A DNA stretch of 64,000 nucleotides from Klenkia taihuensis (GTDB lineage Bacteria > Actinomycetota > Actinomycetes > Mycobacteriales > Geodermatophilaceae), in the NCBI RefSeq assembly GCF_900112525.1, contig NZ_FOMD01000004.1, forward strand, positions 496,001 through 560,000, written 5' to 3'. Below, in pieces: positions 10,913 to 21,997 of the stretch. The notes beneath the pieces were generated by a model. The model did not search any database. It saw only the letters and a program-made list of their open reading frames with translations, and was not told where the DNA came from. The stretch's first letter is position 1. Each line of letters opens with the position of its first letter. The translations under genes were made by a program, and so were the position numbers.

Positions 10913-11998
10913 ATGCTGCGCGCCCGCACCCTGCTCGGACCCGGCCCCTGCAACCCCTACCCGGAGGCGACGGTCGCCCTCGGGCAGCCGCTGCTGGGGC
11001 ACCTCGACCCGCTGTTCCTGCAGGTCCTCGACGAGACCTCCGACCGGCTGCGCACCGTCTTCGGGACCGGCAACCGGCGCACCCTGCCGCTGTCGGCGAC
11101 CGGGTCGGCCGGCATGGAGGCCGCCTTCGTCAACACGCTGGGGCCCGGCGACGTCGCCGTGGTCGCGGTCAACGGCCTGTTCGGCCAGCGGATGGTCGAC
11201 GTCGCCTCGCGCACCGGCGCGGAGGTCGTCGCCGTCGAGCACGAGTGGGGCCAGCCGGTCGACGCCGACCGCGTGCTGTCCGCGCACCCCTCGCCCAAGG
11301 TCATCGCCGCCGTGCACGCCGAGACCTCCACCGGCGTGGAGTCCGACATGGCCGCGCTCGGTGCCGGCAAGGGTGACGCGCTGCTGATCGCCGACTGCGT
11401 GACCTCCCTGGGCGGCATCCCGGTCGAGTTGGACGCCTGGGGCGTGGACATCGCCTACTCCGGGTCGCAGAAGTGCCTCGGCGTCGCCCCCGGCCTGGCC
11501 CCGTTCACCATCTCCGACCGGGCGTGGGAGCGCCGGATCGAGAAGCCGCAGTCGTGGTACCTCGACCTCGGCATGCTGGGCGGCTACGCCGGCGAGGCCG
11601 CGGGCTCCGGAGGCCGCACCTACCACCACACCGCGCCCACCGGCATGGTCGTCTCGCTGCACGCTGGCCTGGGGCGGGTCCTGGAGGAGGGCCTGCCCGC
11701 CGTGCACGCCCGGCACGCCGCCGCCGGCGGTGCCCTGCAGGCCGGTCTGGCAGAGCGCGGCATGCGGCTGTTCGCCGCCGAGGGCCACCGGCTGCCCGAG
11801 CTCACCACCGTGTGGGTGCCCGAGGGCGTGGACTCCGCCGCGGTGCGCAAGCGGCTGCTGGAGGAGTACTCCATCGAGATCGGCGGCGGCGTGGGCGAGT
11901 TCGCCGCGACCGTCTGGCGGATCGGGATGATGGGCCACAACGCGAGGCCCGACACCGTCGCCACGGTGCTGGCCGCCCTGGACGCCGTCCTCGCCTGA
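10913..11998 (+). CDS. Class V PLP-dependent aminotransferase (alanine-glyoxylate/serine-pyruvate type)
   Basis: Fold-type I aminotransferase of the serine-glyoxylate/alanine-glyoxylate family (361 aa). The N-terminal GPGPCNPYPEA is typical of the family, TGSAGMEAAFVN binds the cofactor phosphate, and the PLP lysine is in YSGSQKCLGVAPGLAPF near residues 182-198. Possible physiological reactions are glyoxylate + alanine or serine transamination, photorespiration-like or purine-derived glyoxylate disposal; the sequence alone does not fix the donor. It ends 14 bp before a palindromic repeat that separates it from a convergent gene. Confidence 0.85.
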   Translation: MLRARTLLGPGPCNPYPEATVALGQPLLGHLDPLFLQVLDETSDRLRTVFGTGNRRTLPLSATGSAGMEAAFVNTLGPGDVAVVAVNGLFGQRMVDVASRTGAEVVAVEHEWGQPVDADRVLSAHPSPKVIAAVHAETSTGVESDMAALGAGKGDALLIADCVTSLGGIPVELDAWGVDIAYSGSQKCLGVAPGLAPFTISDRAWERRIEKPQSWYLDLGMLGGYAGEAAGSGGRTYHHTAPTGMVVSLHAGLGRVLEEGLPAVHARHAAAGGALQAGLAERGMRLFAAEGHRLPELTTVWVPEGVDSAAVRKRLLEEYSIEIGGGVGEFAATVWRIGMMGHNARPDTVATVLAALDAVLA

Positions 11999-12012
11999 CG
12001 TGACCTCCTCCA

Positions 12013-12085
12013 GTTGATCATCGTCGTCCGCAGCTCGGACACGCCGGCAGCCGGCGTGTCCGACGTGCGGATGACGATGATCAAC
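12013..12085. repeat. 73-bp palindromic repeat, copy A
   Basis: A nearly perfect inverted repeat: arms of about 35 bases begin GTTGATCATCGT and meet at GGACACGCCGG / CCGGCGTGTCC around a 2-base centre, with only three mismatched or wobble positions. It lies between two convergent genes and contains the stop codon of the AbiEi/DUF559-like gene. A second element of identical length and architecture lies at 13079-13151. It could act as a transcription terminator, a REP-like element, or both. Confidence 0.8.
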
Positions 12086-12956
12086 GCGGGCGGGGCGGCG
12101 GCTGCCAGCCGCGGCTGGTGAGTGCGCGGCGGCAGCGGTCGACCACCGTCCACCGGTTGCGGTGGCGGTTGGCGAACCGGAGCACCAGCCAGCCGCCCGC
12201 GGCCATCAGCGAGTAGCGGTCGATGTCGGAGTCGAAGCGGTCGGCCTCGGCGTGCTGGCGGCCTTCGTACTCGCCCAGCAGCTTCCACGTCTCCCAGCCC
12301 AGGTCCCCGTGCGCGACGACGTCGCCCCGCGCGTCGCGGACTGGTACCTGCAGCTCCACCGGCGGCAGGTCGCTGTCGATCAACCACCACCGCATCTGGC
12401 TCTCGGGGCGGGACATCGCCCGGCCGTCCAGGTGCGGAGCGACCGCGCGGGCCCGGACGACGCCCCGGGTGCGGTCCGCGCGGGCCAGTCGTGCGGTCAG
12501 CTCGGCCGGGTCCAGGGTGCCCGCCCGGAGCAGGGCGTCGCCGACCGCGCAGAGCTCGTCGGCGGACAGGGCGGCGGCGCAGTCCAGGAACGTCTGCGGA
12601 CCGCTGGTCACCCGGAGACCGTCGCGGACAACGACGTCGTCCTCGGCCAGCGCGCGGATGCGGGTGACCACCTCGGCGCGCTGCGGCAGCACCCGGCGCG
12701 GGGTGAGCGCGATGGCCGGTCGGGCCGGCAGGTCGACGTGCGCCCCGAGCAGGTGGGCGGCGGCGAGGTGGCTGAACGCCGCGTCCGGCGGCAGGCCCTG
12801 CGCGAGCAGGGCGAGGCGGCCGCGCCCGTCGACCGCGTCGGGCAGCTGCACCCAGCGGTCGTGCGCCAGGTGCAGCCAGTCGGCGCCCTGGCGACGGCCG
12901 CGTCCGGCGCCCAGCCCAGTGGCCTGCGCGGCGGTGACGACGTGGGGTGTCTGCAC
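12081..12956 (-). CDS. AbiEi/DUF559-like protein with nuclease-like C-terminus
   Basis: A 291-aa protein of the actinobacterial family usually labelled as having an AbiEi-type antitoxin domain and a DUF559/Vsr-like C-terminus. The GTG at 12956-12954 is chosen because the upstream extension would read through palindrome copy B. The N-terminal part looks like a winged-helix module (VTAAQATGLGAGRGRRQGAD); the C-terminal part carries GEYEGRQHAE, DSDIDRYSLMAAGGWLVLRF, a pattern seen in very-short-patch-repair-like endonucleases (acidic residue, E-x-E/Q core). Function is unknown: defence, toxin-antitoxin control or DNA repair are all possible. No partner toxin gene adjoins it. Flanking palindromes suggest a small cassette. 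Confidence 0.65.
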   Translation of the reverse strand: MQTPHVVTAAQATGLGAGRGRRQGADWLHLAHDRWVQLPDAVDGRGRLALLAQGLPPDAAFSHLAAAHLLGAHVDLPARPAIALTPRRVLPQRAEVVTRIRALAEDDVVVRDGLRVTSGPQTFLDCAAALSADELCAVGDALLRAGTLDPAELTARLARADRTRGVVRARAVAPHLDGRAMSRPESQMRWWLIDSDLPPVELQVPVRDARGDVVAHGDLGWETWKLLGEYEGRQHAEADRFDSDIDRYSLMAAGGWLVLRFANRHRNRWTVVDRCRRALTSRGWQPPPRPR

Positions 12957-13187
12957 ACGTCGACCGTGGCGCCGGGAGCGGGTGCCCGGCCGCCGTCCGC
13001 CCCATCTGTGGACGGGGCCGGCCGATGTGGACGTCGGCCGGCCGGTCGCGCGCCCCTCTGCTACGGGCTCCCACCGCTGTTGATCATCGTGCGGTGCAGG
13101 TGGGACACGCCGGTGATCGGCGTGTCCCACCTGCCGATGACGATGATCAACCGCGCGGGGGGTGGGGCAGGGGTGGGGGAGGAGGGG
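12957..13187. other. 231-bp intergenic region holding palindrome copy B
   Basis: Between the divergent-in-order but co-oriented minus-strand genes at 12081-12956 and 13188-14060. Apart from the 73-bp palindrome it is G-rich next to 13150-13190 and shows no convincing reading frame. The promoter of the DUF559-like gene should lie at about 12957-13075, but no clear TANNNT/-35 pair was recognised. Confidence 0.5.
13079..13151. repeat. 73-bp palindromic repeat, copy B
   Basis: Same length, outer arms (GTTGATCATCGT and its complement) and inner core (GGACACGCCG / CGGCGTGTCC) as copy A, but with different bases in between. At arm position 24/50 copy A has a C-G pair and copy B a G-C pair, a compensatory change that argues for a selected hairpin. 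It lies 36 bp past the stop of the minus-strand aldo/keto reductase. Confidence 0.8.
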
Positions 13188-14060
13188 TCAGGCGGTGGTG
13201 TTCAGGCGGGCGAGCTGCTCGTCCGTCAGCTGGACGTGGGTGGCGGCCGCTGAGTCCTGGATGGACCTCGGCTTGCTGGCGCCCGGGATCGGGATCACCA
13301 CGTCGGCCTGGGCCAGGTGCCAGGCCAGCGTCACCTGGTAGACCGAGACGCCGAGTTCCTCGGCCACCGCGGCGAACTCGGCCGCGGTCGAGGCCAGCGA
13401 GCCCGCACCGGACATGCCGCCGAACGGGCTCCACGGCAGCCAGGCCAGCCCGGTGGCTGCGCAGTGCGCCAGCTCCCCGGCCGAGGAGCGGTAGCCGGGG
13501 GAGAACTGGTTCTGCACGCTGACCAGCGCGTCCCCGAGGATGGCCCGGGCGGCGTCGATCTGCTCGACGTCGGCGTTGGAGATGCCGACCATCCGCACCT
13601 TGCCGGCGTCGTACAGCTCCTTCATGCCGCCCATCGACTCCTCCCACGGCGTCCCCGGGTCCGGGCGGTGGAACTGGTAGAGCCCGATCGCGTCGGTGCC
13701 CAGCGCCCGCAGCGACGCCTCGCAGGCCCGGCGGAGGTACGCGGGCGACCCGTCCAGGCCCCACTCGGTGCCCTCCCGCGTGTGCCCGCCCTTGGTGGCG
13801 ACCAGGACGTCGGCCGACCCGCCCCACGACCGGATCGCCGCGGCGACGGTGCGCTCGTTGTGGCCCACCTCGGACTCGTCGAGGCAGTAGGCGTCGGCGG
13901 TGTCCACCAGCGTCACGCCGGCGTCCAGCGCGGCGTGCACGGTCCTCTCGGCGTCCTCGGGGCAAGGCCGGTCGCCCACGGACAGGGGCATCGCGCCCAG
14001 GCCGATGGCCGACACGGTCACCCGGCCGACGGTGTCGTTGCCGATGGTGCGGTGCTGCAC
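13188..14060 (-). CDS. Aldo/keto reductase
   Basis: A second aldo/keto reductase, not closely similar to the one at 8122 (290 aa). Catalytic residues: Asp/Tyr in [14 protein letters not shown], Lys in [10 protein letters not shown] and His in [12 protein letters not shown]; the cofactor-binding segment is [15 protein letters not shown]. The GTG at 14060 has AGAGGA about 10 bases upstream; a longer frame reaches 14201 but would overlap the divergent rarA promoter. Monocistronic, divergent from rarA. Substrate unknown. Confidence 0.82.
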   Translation of the reverse strand: MQHRTIGNDTVGRVTVSAIGLGAMPLSVGDRPCPEDAERTVHAALDAGVTLVDTADAYCLDESEVGHNERTVAAAIRSWGGSADVLVATKGGHTREGTEWGLDGSPAYLRRACEASLRALGTDAIGLYQFHRPDPGTPWEESMGGMKELYDAGKVRMVGISNADVEQIDAARAILGDALVSVQNQFSPGYRSSAGELAHCAATGLAWLPWSPFGGMSGAGSLASTAAEFAAVAEELGVSVYQVTLAWHLAQADVVIPIPGASKPRSIQDSAAATHVQLTDEQLARLNTTA

Positions 14061-14114
14061 GGGAGGGGTCCTCTCGTCGATGCGGGACGGGCCGGGGTTG
14101 TCTGCCCCCGGCGG

Positions 14115-14120
14115 TAGCGT
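14115..14120 (+). promoter_or_regulatory. Probable -10 element (TAGCGT) for rarA
   Basis: TAGCGT is followed by 7 bases and then the GTG start at 14128, so rarA is probably transcribed without a leader. Confidence 0.5.
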
Positions 14121-14127
14121 CGTACGC

Positions 14128-15459
14128 GTGAGCACCCTGTTCGACCCGGAGCCGTCGGCGGACCCCGGTGCCGACCCCGGTGCCCCCCTCGCCGTGCGCA
14201 TGCGCCCGCGCGCCCTCGACGAGGTGGTCGGCCAGCAGCACCTGCTCGGCCCGCGGGCCCCGCTGCGGCGCCTGGTCGAGGCCGACGAACCGATGTCCCT
14301 GGTGCTCTACGGCCCGCCCGGCACCGGCAAGACCACCCTCGCGCACGTCATCTCGCTGGCCACCAAGCGCCGGTTCGTGCAGCTCTCGGCGCTGGACGCA
14401 GGCGTCAAGGAGGTGCGCGCGGTCATCGCGGGGGCGAAGAACGAGCTGGTGCACGGCAACCGGCGCACCGTGCTGTTCATCGACGAGGTGCACCGGTTCT
14501 CCAAGACCCAGCAGGACTCCCTGCTGTCCGCGGTCGAGGACCGGGTGGTCAGCCTGATCGCGGCCACCACCGAGAACCCGTTCTTCTCCGTGGTCTCACC
14601 GCTGCTGTCCCGCTCGCTGGTGCTCGCCCTGCAGTCGCTCTCGGACCACGACGTGCGCGCCGTGCTGCACCGGGCGATCGCCTCCGAGCGCGGGCTGGCC
14701 GGTGCGGTCACCCTGACCGAGGAGGCCGAGGAGCACCTGGTGCGGGTGGCCGGCGGCGACGCCCGCAAGGCGCTCACCGCCCTGGAGTCCGGCGCCGGGG
14801 CGGCCGCCGCCGCGGGCACCTCGACCCTCGACCTCGCCACCCTGGAGACCGCCGTCGCGCAGGCCGCGGTGCGCTACGACCGGGCCGGCGACCAGCACTA
14901 CGACATCGCCAGTGCGCTGATCAAGAGCATCCGCGGCTCCGACGTCGACGCCGCCATGCACTACCTGGCCCGGATGGTCGAGGCCGGCGAGGACCCGCGC
15001 TTCATCGCCCGCCGGCTGGTCATCAGCGCCAGCGAGGACATCGGCCTGGCCGACCCCACCGCGCTGCCGGTGGCCGTCGCCGCGGCCGAGGCGGTGGCCT
15101 TCATCGGCATGCCCGAGGGCCACTTCGCCCTCGCCCAGGCCACCGCGCACCTGGCCACCGCGCCGAAGTCCAACGCGCTGACCGTGGCCATCTCCGAGTC
15201 CGTCGCCGACGTCCGGGCGGGGCTGGGCGGGCCGGTGCCGCCGGGGCTGCGCGACGCGCACTACGCCGGGGCGAAGAAGCTCGGCCACGGGGCCACCTAC
15301 GCCTACCCGCACGACCACCCCGACGGCGTGCTGGCCCAGCAGTACCCACCCGACGCCCTCGTCGGCCGCGACTACTACCGGCCCACCAGCCGGGGCGCCG
15401 AGGCGGCGATCGGGGCGCGGCTGGCCAAGCTCCGGGCGATCGTGCGCCGCCGGCGCTGA
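14128..15459 (+). CDS. rarA: Replication-associated recombination protein RarA (MgsA), AAA+ ATPase
   Basis: AAA+ ATPase related to the clamp loader that acts at stalled replication forks (443 aa). N-terminal [17 protein letters not shown], Walker [11 protein letters not shown] near residues 62-71, Walker [11 protein letters not shown] near residues 115-124, sensor 1 AATTENPFF, then the C-terminal tetramerisation part with [11 protein letters not shown] and a conserved end [18 protein letters not shown]. First gene of the run towards alaS. Confidence 0.93.
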   Translation: MSTLFDPEPSADPGADPGAPLAVRMRPRALDEVVGQQHLLGPRAPLRRLVEADEPMSLVLYGPPGTGKTTLAHVISLATKRRFVQLSALDAGVKEVRAVIAGAKNELVHGNRRTVLFIDEVHRFSKTQQDSLLSAVEDRVVSLIAATTENPFFSVVSPLLSRSLVLALQSLSDHDVRAVLHRAIASERGLAGAVTLTEEAEEHLVRVAGGDARKALTALESGAGAAAAAGTSTLDLATLETAVAQAAVRYDRAGDQHYDIASALIKSIRGSDVDAAMHYLARMVEAGEDPRFIARRLVISASEDIGLADPTALPVAVAAAEAVAFIGMPEGHFALAQATAHLATAPKSNALTVAISESVADVRAGLGGPVPPGLRDAHYAGAKKLGHGATYAYPHDHPDGVLAQQYPPDALVGRDYYRPTSRGAEAAIGARLAKLRAIVRRRR

Positions 15460-15489
15460 ACTCCGGCGAGGACCGTCCGACCCCGCGGC

Positions 15490-15495
15490 TAGGGT
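15490..15495 (+). promoter_or_regulatory. Probable -10 element (TAGGGT) upstream of the DUF948 gene
   Basis: TAGGGT lies 64 bases before the GTG at 15560; it would give a leader of roughly 57 bases that contains AAGGGGAGA at 15544-15553 as the ribosome site. Confidence 0.4.
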
Positions 15496-15559
15496 GGCCC
15501 CCGACCTGGAGACAGCCGGGGCCGCCGTTGAAGGATCCACGAGCAAGGGGAGACACCAC

Positions 15560-15985
15560 GTGTCCGCAGGAGAGATCGCCGGGCTCATCGCCGCCGGTGC
15601 ACTGGTGCTGCTGGTGGTGCTGCTCGCCGTGCCGCTGCTCAAGCTCGGCCGCACCCTCGACGAGACCACGCTGACCATCCGCCAGGTCCGCGAGCAGAGC
15701 CAGCCGATCCTGAGCCAGGCCTCCACCACGGTCACCCACGTGAACGCCAACCTCGAGCGGGTCGACGACATCACCGGCAACGCCGCCAACGTCTCCAGCA
15801 ACGTGGCCGCCCTGACCAGCGTCTTCGCCGCCACCCTCGGCAGCCCGCTGATCAAGGCCGCCGCCTTCAGCTACGGCGTGCGCAGCGCGGTCGGCAAGAA
15901 GCGCGAGGGGCAGGCCCTGGCCGCCGCCCAGCGCGACCAGAAGGCCGAGCGCCGCGCGCGCCGGGCCGCGCGGCGGGCCGCCTGA
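15560..15985 (+). CDS. DUF948 domain-containing membrane protein
   Basis: 141-aa protein with one N-terminal membrane helix (LIAAGALVLLVVLLAVPLL, residues 8-26), then an amphipathic heptad-like segment (TLDETTLTIRQVREQSQPIL) typical of DUF948 and a very basic C-terminus ([11 protein letters not shown]). The GTG at 15560 has AAGGGGAGA 7 bases upstream. Function is not known; the family is often found before alaS in actinobacteria. The next gene overlaps its stop (TGATG), so the two are probably made together. Confidence 0.8.
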   Translation: MSAGEIAGLIAAGALVLLVVLLAVPLLKLGRTLDETTLTIRQVREQSQPILSQASTTVTHVNANLERVDDITGNAANVSSNVAALTSVFAATLGSPLIKAAAFSYGVRSAVGKKREGQALAAAQRDQKAERRARRAARRAA

Positions 15986-16290
15986 TGCGCCGGGTGTTCT
16001 GGCTGGCCATGGGCGTCACCATCGGTGTGCTCGTCGTCCGCAAGATGTCCGCCGCCGCCGAGCGGCTCACCCCGCAGTCGGTCGCCGGTCAGCTCGCCGA
16101 GGGCCTGCGCGACCTCGGCGACGCCATCGCCGACTTCGGCGCCGACGTCCGGGCCGCCGCGGCCTCCCGCGAGGAGGAGCTGCGCGAGGGCACCGGCCTG
16201 GACGCCCCGCTGCCCACCCGCGACCAGGCCACCGCCGGCGGCCAGGCCGCCCTGCAGGCCCGCCGCGGCGCGCACGCCGCCGATTCCTGA
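15985..16290 (+). CDS. Small conserved actinobacterial protein (DUF6167-like)
   Basis: 101 aa. One hydrophobic N-terminal segment (FWLAMGVTIGVLVVRKM), then a mostly helical charged region (RDLGDAIADFGADVRAAAASREEEL). The start overlaps the preceding stop as TGATG. This type of small protein lies between the DUF948 gene and alaS in many actinobacteria; its role is unknown. Confidence 0.75.
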   Translation: MRRVFWLAMGVTIGVLVVRKMSAAAERLTPQSVAGQLAEGLRDLGDAIADFGADVRAAAASREEELREGTGLDAPLPTRDQATAGGQAALQARRGAHAADS

Positions 16291-16344
16291 CCCGCACCGC
16301 ACCACCCACCGGGCGCCCGCCGCCCACCCGAGGACGAAGTCGAG

Positions 16345-19001
<2,657 letters not shown>

Positions 19002-19005
<4 letters not shown>

Positions 19006-19457
19006 GCAGCCCCGGGGACTGGGTCCCCGGCCGCCGGCTGGGGGTGGACGTCGGCACCGTGCGGGTGGGCGTCGCGCTCTCCGACGCCACCGGCTTCCTG
19101 GCCTCGCCGCTGGAGACGCTGCGGCGGGCCAAGGACGGGTCCGACCTCGACCGGTTGGCCGCGCTCGTGGTGGAACACGAGGTGGTGGAGGTGGTGGTGG
19201 GGGAGCCGAGGCACCTGTCGGGTGCGTCCGGGGCTTCCGCCGCCGATGCGGGCGCATACGCTGGTTCACTGGCCACGCGGATCGGGGACGTCCCGGTGCG
19301 TCTCGTCGACGAAAGGCTCTCCACCGTGACCGCTGCCAGCTCCCTCCGGGCCCGCGGCGTCGACGCCCGCCGGCAGCGCGCGGTCATCGACCAGGAGGCC
19401 GCCCGGGTGATCCTGCAGAGCTGGCTGGACCGCCGCCGGCCCACGGGTGGAGCGTGA
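19002..19457 (+). CDS. ruvX: Putative Holliday junction resolvase RuvX/YqgF
   Basis: RNase H-fold protein of the YqgF family (151 aa), implicated in pre-16S rRNA 5' end processing and formerly called a Holliday junction resolvase. Motifs: [18 protein letters not shown] near residues 11-28 (catalytic Asp), [14 protein letters not shown] in the middle and [11 protein letters not shown] (catalytic Glu). It lies between alaS and mltG, the classical order, with 4-bp and 11-bp overlaps. Confidence 0.9.
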
Positions 19458-19461
19458 GCGC

Positions 19462-21192
19462 GTGAGCGACGACCGCAGCGGCCGACGCGCCCGCCACGAC
19501 GGCGAGGGCCGCCCCGCCTCCGAGTTCCTCGCCGAGTGGCACACCGGTGAGTTCGCCGCCATCAGCGACGAGCCCACCGGCCCGGTGACCAGCGGCCGCC
19601 GCGCCCGCCGCCGGGCACTCGAGGAGCAGGAGGCCCGCCGCGCCGCGGCCGCCGACCCGTTCGTCCCCGAGGACGACGCCACCGTGCGCACCCCGCTGGT
19701 GCCCAGCGCCCCCGGCGCCCCGCCCGCGCGCGGCCCCGTGCCCCGCCCGCCGGTCTCGGCGCTGAACGGTCTGGTCCTGGGCTCGACCGGCGAGCGGCCC
19801 GCCGTCCGCGCCGACGACGACACCGACCGGCACCCCCGGCAGCCCGCCGCCCACGATCACCCCGCCACCCGGGCGCAGTACGCCGTCGCCGCCGACCAGG
19901 CCGCCGAGGACCGGTACGGCCACGACGACCACGGCCACCACGGCCACCACGGCCACCACGGCGACGACCACCACCACGACGAGCACCACGACCACGACGA
20001 GCACCACGACGACCTGCACGACGAGCACCCGCCGGCCACCGGCGAGCACCCCGTCTGGGACCAGACCGGCGGCCTCGAGGTCATCGGCGCCGACGACGAC
20101 GACCACCACGGCCGCCGTGGCCGCCGGGACAGGAGCCGCGCCCGTGGCCCGCGCCGCAAGCGGCGCCCCGTCACCATCCTGCTCTCGCTGCTGGTGCTCG
20201 CCGGCCTCGTCGTCGGCATCGTCTTCGGCGGCCAGTGGCTGTACCAGAAGATCAACCCGGTCGCGGCCGACTACAGCGGCTCCGGCAGCGGCGAGGTCGA
20301 CATCCGGGTGCAGAGCGGCGACTCGCTGACCGCCATCGCCCGCACCCTGCAGGGCGCCGACGTCATCGCCTCCACCGGCCCGTTCGTCGACGCCGCCTCG
20401 GCCAACCCGGCCGCGGCCAACATCCAGCCCGGCGTCTACTCGATGGCCCTGCAGATGAGCGGCCAGGCCGCGCTGGACCGGCTGCTGGACCCGGCGGCCC
20501 GGCTGTTCTCCCGCGTCACCCTCCCCGAGGGCCTGCGGGTCGACGCCGCGCTGCAGCGGATCGCCGACAGCTCCGAGATCCCGCTCGCCGACCTGCAGGC
20601 CGCCGCGGCCGACCCCGCCGCGCTGGGCCTGCCGGCCTGGGCGAACGGGATGCTCGAGGGCCACCTGTTCCCGGCGACCTACGACATCGAGCCCGGCCAG
20701 ACCGCCGTCGACGTGCTGTCGGCGATCGTCGCCCGCGGCGAGCAGACCTACGACTCGCTGGGCATCCCCGAGGCCGACCGGCTGCGGGTGCTCACCGAGG
20801 CCAGCCTGGTGCAGGCCGAGGCCGCCACCACCGAGGACATGGCCAAGGTGGCCACCGTGATCGACAACCGCATCGCCATCGGGATGCCGCTGCAGTTCGA
20901 CACCACGGTCAACTACGCCACCGGCAAGACCGGCATCACCACCACCGCCGAGGACCGGGCCACCGACTCCCCGTACAACACCTACCGCTACCCGGGCCTG
21001 CCGCCGGGGGCCATCGACAGCCCCGGCGAGGAGGCGCTGCAGGCGGTGCTCAACCCCACCCCGGGCGACTGGCTGTACTTCGTCGTGGTCAACCCCGACA
21101 CCGGCGACACCCGGTTCGCCGCCACCGCCGAGGAGCACGCGGCCAACGTCGCGCTCTTCCAGCAGTGGCTGCGCGAGAACCCGGGTGACTGA
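19462..21192 (+). CDS. mltG: Endolytic murein transglycosylase MltG (YceG-like)
   Basis: Membrane-anchored enzyme that cuts nascent peptidoglycan glycan strands. GTG at 19462 has GGTGGAG upstream; GTG at 19447 is an alternative adding 5 residues (576 aa from 19462). The cytoplasmic N-terminus of about 230 aa is long and disordered, with an extreme His/Asp-rich stretch at residues 152-190. The membrane helix is ILLSLLVLAGLVVGIVFGG near residues 238-256, then a LysM-like part and the YceG domain: LTEASLVQAEAATTEDMAKV, LQFDTTVNYATGK and YNTYRYPGLPPGAIDSPG. In the usual motif AS-x-V-E-x-E the first Glu is Gln here, the second is kept. Overlaps aroE by 8 bp. Confidence 0.9.
   Translation: MSDDRSGRRARHDGEGRPASEFLAEWHTGEFAAISDEPTGPVTSGRRARRRALEEQEARRAAAADPFVPEDDATVRTPLVPSAPGAPPARGPVPRPPVSALNGLVLGSTGERPAVRADDDTDRHPRQPAAHDHPATRAQYAVAADQAAEDRYGHDDHGHHGHHGHHGDDHHHDEHHDHDEHHDDLHDEHPPATGEHPVWDQTGGLEVIGADDDDHHGRRGRRDRSRARGPRRKRRPVTILLSLLVLAGLVVGIVFGGQWLYQKINPVAADYSGSGSGEVDIRVQSGDSLTAIARTLQGADVIASTGPFVDAASANPAAANIQPGVYSMALQMSGQAALDRLLDPAARLFSRVTLPEGLRVDAALQRIADSSEIPLADLQAAAADPAALGLPAWANGMLEGHLFPATYDIEPGQTAVDVLSAIVARGEQTYDSLGIPEADRLRVLTEASLVQAEAATTEDMAKVATVIDNRIAIGMPLQFDTTVNYATGKTGITTTAEDRATDSPYNTYRYPGLPPGAIDSPGEEALQAVLNPTPGDWLYFVVVNPDTGDTRFAATAEEHAANVALFQQWLRENPGD
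19921..20036 (+). repeat. In-frame His/Asp-rich low-complexity tract in mltG
   Basis: Short imperfect tandem repeats of CACGGCCAC and CACGACGAG encode about 38 residues that are nearly all His, Asp, Glu and Gly (HGHHGHHGHHGDDHHHDEHH within it). The reading frame is unbroken. The predicted topology puts it in the cytoplasm, ahead of the membrane helix. Confidence 0.85.
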
Positions 21193-21994
21193 GCGGGCCG
21201 CCGTCCTCGGCCGCCCGATCACGCACTCGCTGTCCCCGGTCCTGCACCGGGCCGCCTACGCAGCGCTCGGGCTCACCGACTGGACCTACGAGGCCCTCGA
21301 CCTCGGCGCCGACGAGCTGCCGGTGCTGCTCGACGGCCTGTCGGAGGAGTGGCGCGGCTTCTCGGTGACCATGCCGTGCAAGCAGGCCGCGGCCGCCTAC
21401 GCCACCGAGTCCGACCCGCTGCCCCGGCTGCTGGGCGCGGCCAACACCCTGGTCCGGGTGCCCGGCGGCTGGCGGGCGGAGAACACCGACGTCACCGGCG
21501 TGGGCATGGCCCTGCAGCTCGCCGGGGTCGAGCAGGTCGGGCACGCCGCGATCCTCGGCGCCGGGGGGACGGCGAGCGCCGCAGCCGTCGCGCTGGCCAG
21601 CCTCGGCGCGCACACCGTCGACGTCGTGGTCCGCGACCCGGCGCGCGCGGCCGGCGTGGTCGAGGTGCTGGACGCCCTCGAGGTCACCGCCACGGTCGCC
21701 AGCTTCGCCGAGACGCCCGAGGTGGCCGCGCCCGTCGTGGTCAGCACCGTGCCCGCCGACGGCCAGACCACCGTGGCCGGCCTGCACTGGCAGCGCGGCC
21801 AGACGGTGCTCGACGTGCTCTACGCCGGCTGGCCCACCCCGCTGGCCGCGGCGGTCGAGGCCGCGGGCGGGCAGCCGGTGCACGGCCTGGACGTGCTGTT
21901 CTGGCAGGCCACCGTGCAGGTCGAGCTGATCACCGGCCGGCCGGCGCCGATCGAGGCCATGCGCACGGCGCTGGACGCCGCCGTCCCGCGCTGA
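21185..21994 (+). CDS. aroE: Shikimate dehydrogenase
   Basis: Reduces 3-dehydroshikimate to shikimate with NADPH, the fourth step of the chorismate pathway (269 aa). Substrate-binding GRPITHSLSPVLHRAAY near residues 9-25, TMPCKQAAA with the catalytic Lys, ENTDVTGV with the catalytic Asp, and the nucleotide-binding AILGAGGTASAAAVAL. The GTG start lies inside the end of mltG (8-bp overlap). First of the aro genes in this run. Confidence 0.93.
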   Translation: MTERAAVLGRPITHSLSPVLHRAAYAALGLTDWTYEALDLGADELPVLLDGLSEEWRGFSVTMPCKQAAAAYATESDPLPRLLGAANTLVRVPGGWRAENTDVTGVGMALQLAGVEQVGHAAILGAGGTASAAAVALASLGAHTVDVVVRDPARAAGVVEVLDALEVTATVASFAETPEVAAPVVVSTVPADGQTTVAGLHWQRGQTVLDVLYAGWPTPLAAAVEAAGGQPVHGLDVLFWQATVQVELITGRPAPIEAMRTALDAAVPR

Positions 21995-21997
21995 GGC

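Noticed and set aside
12957-13130. 58-residue N-terminal extension of the DUF559-like gene
   Set aside because: It would be encoded partly by palindrome copy B and has atypical composition; GTG 12956 gives the expected domain start.
8122-14060. The two aldo/keto reductases as a recent duplication
   Set aside because: Apart from catalytic motifs the sequences differ widely in length and in most residues.
19921-20036. Tandem CACGGC-type repeats as a CRISPR-like or minisatellite array
   Set aside because: Units are only 6-9 bases without spacers and stay in frame within mltG, so it is a coding low-complexity tract.
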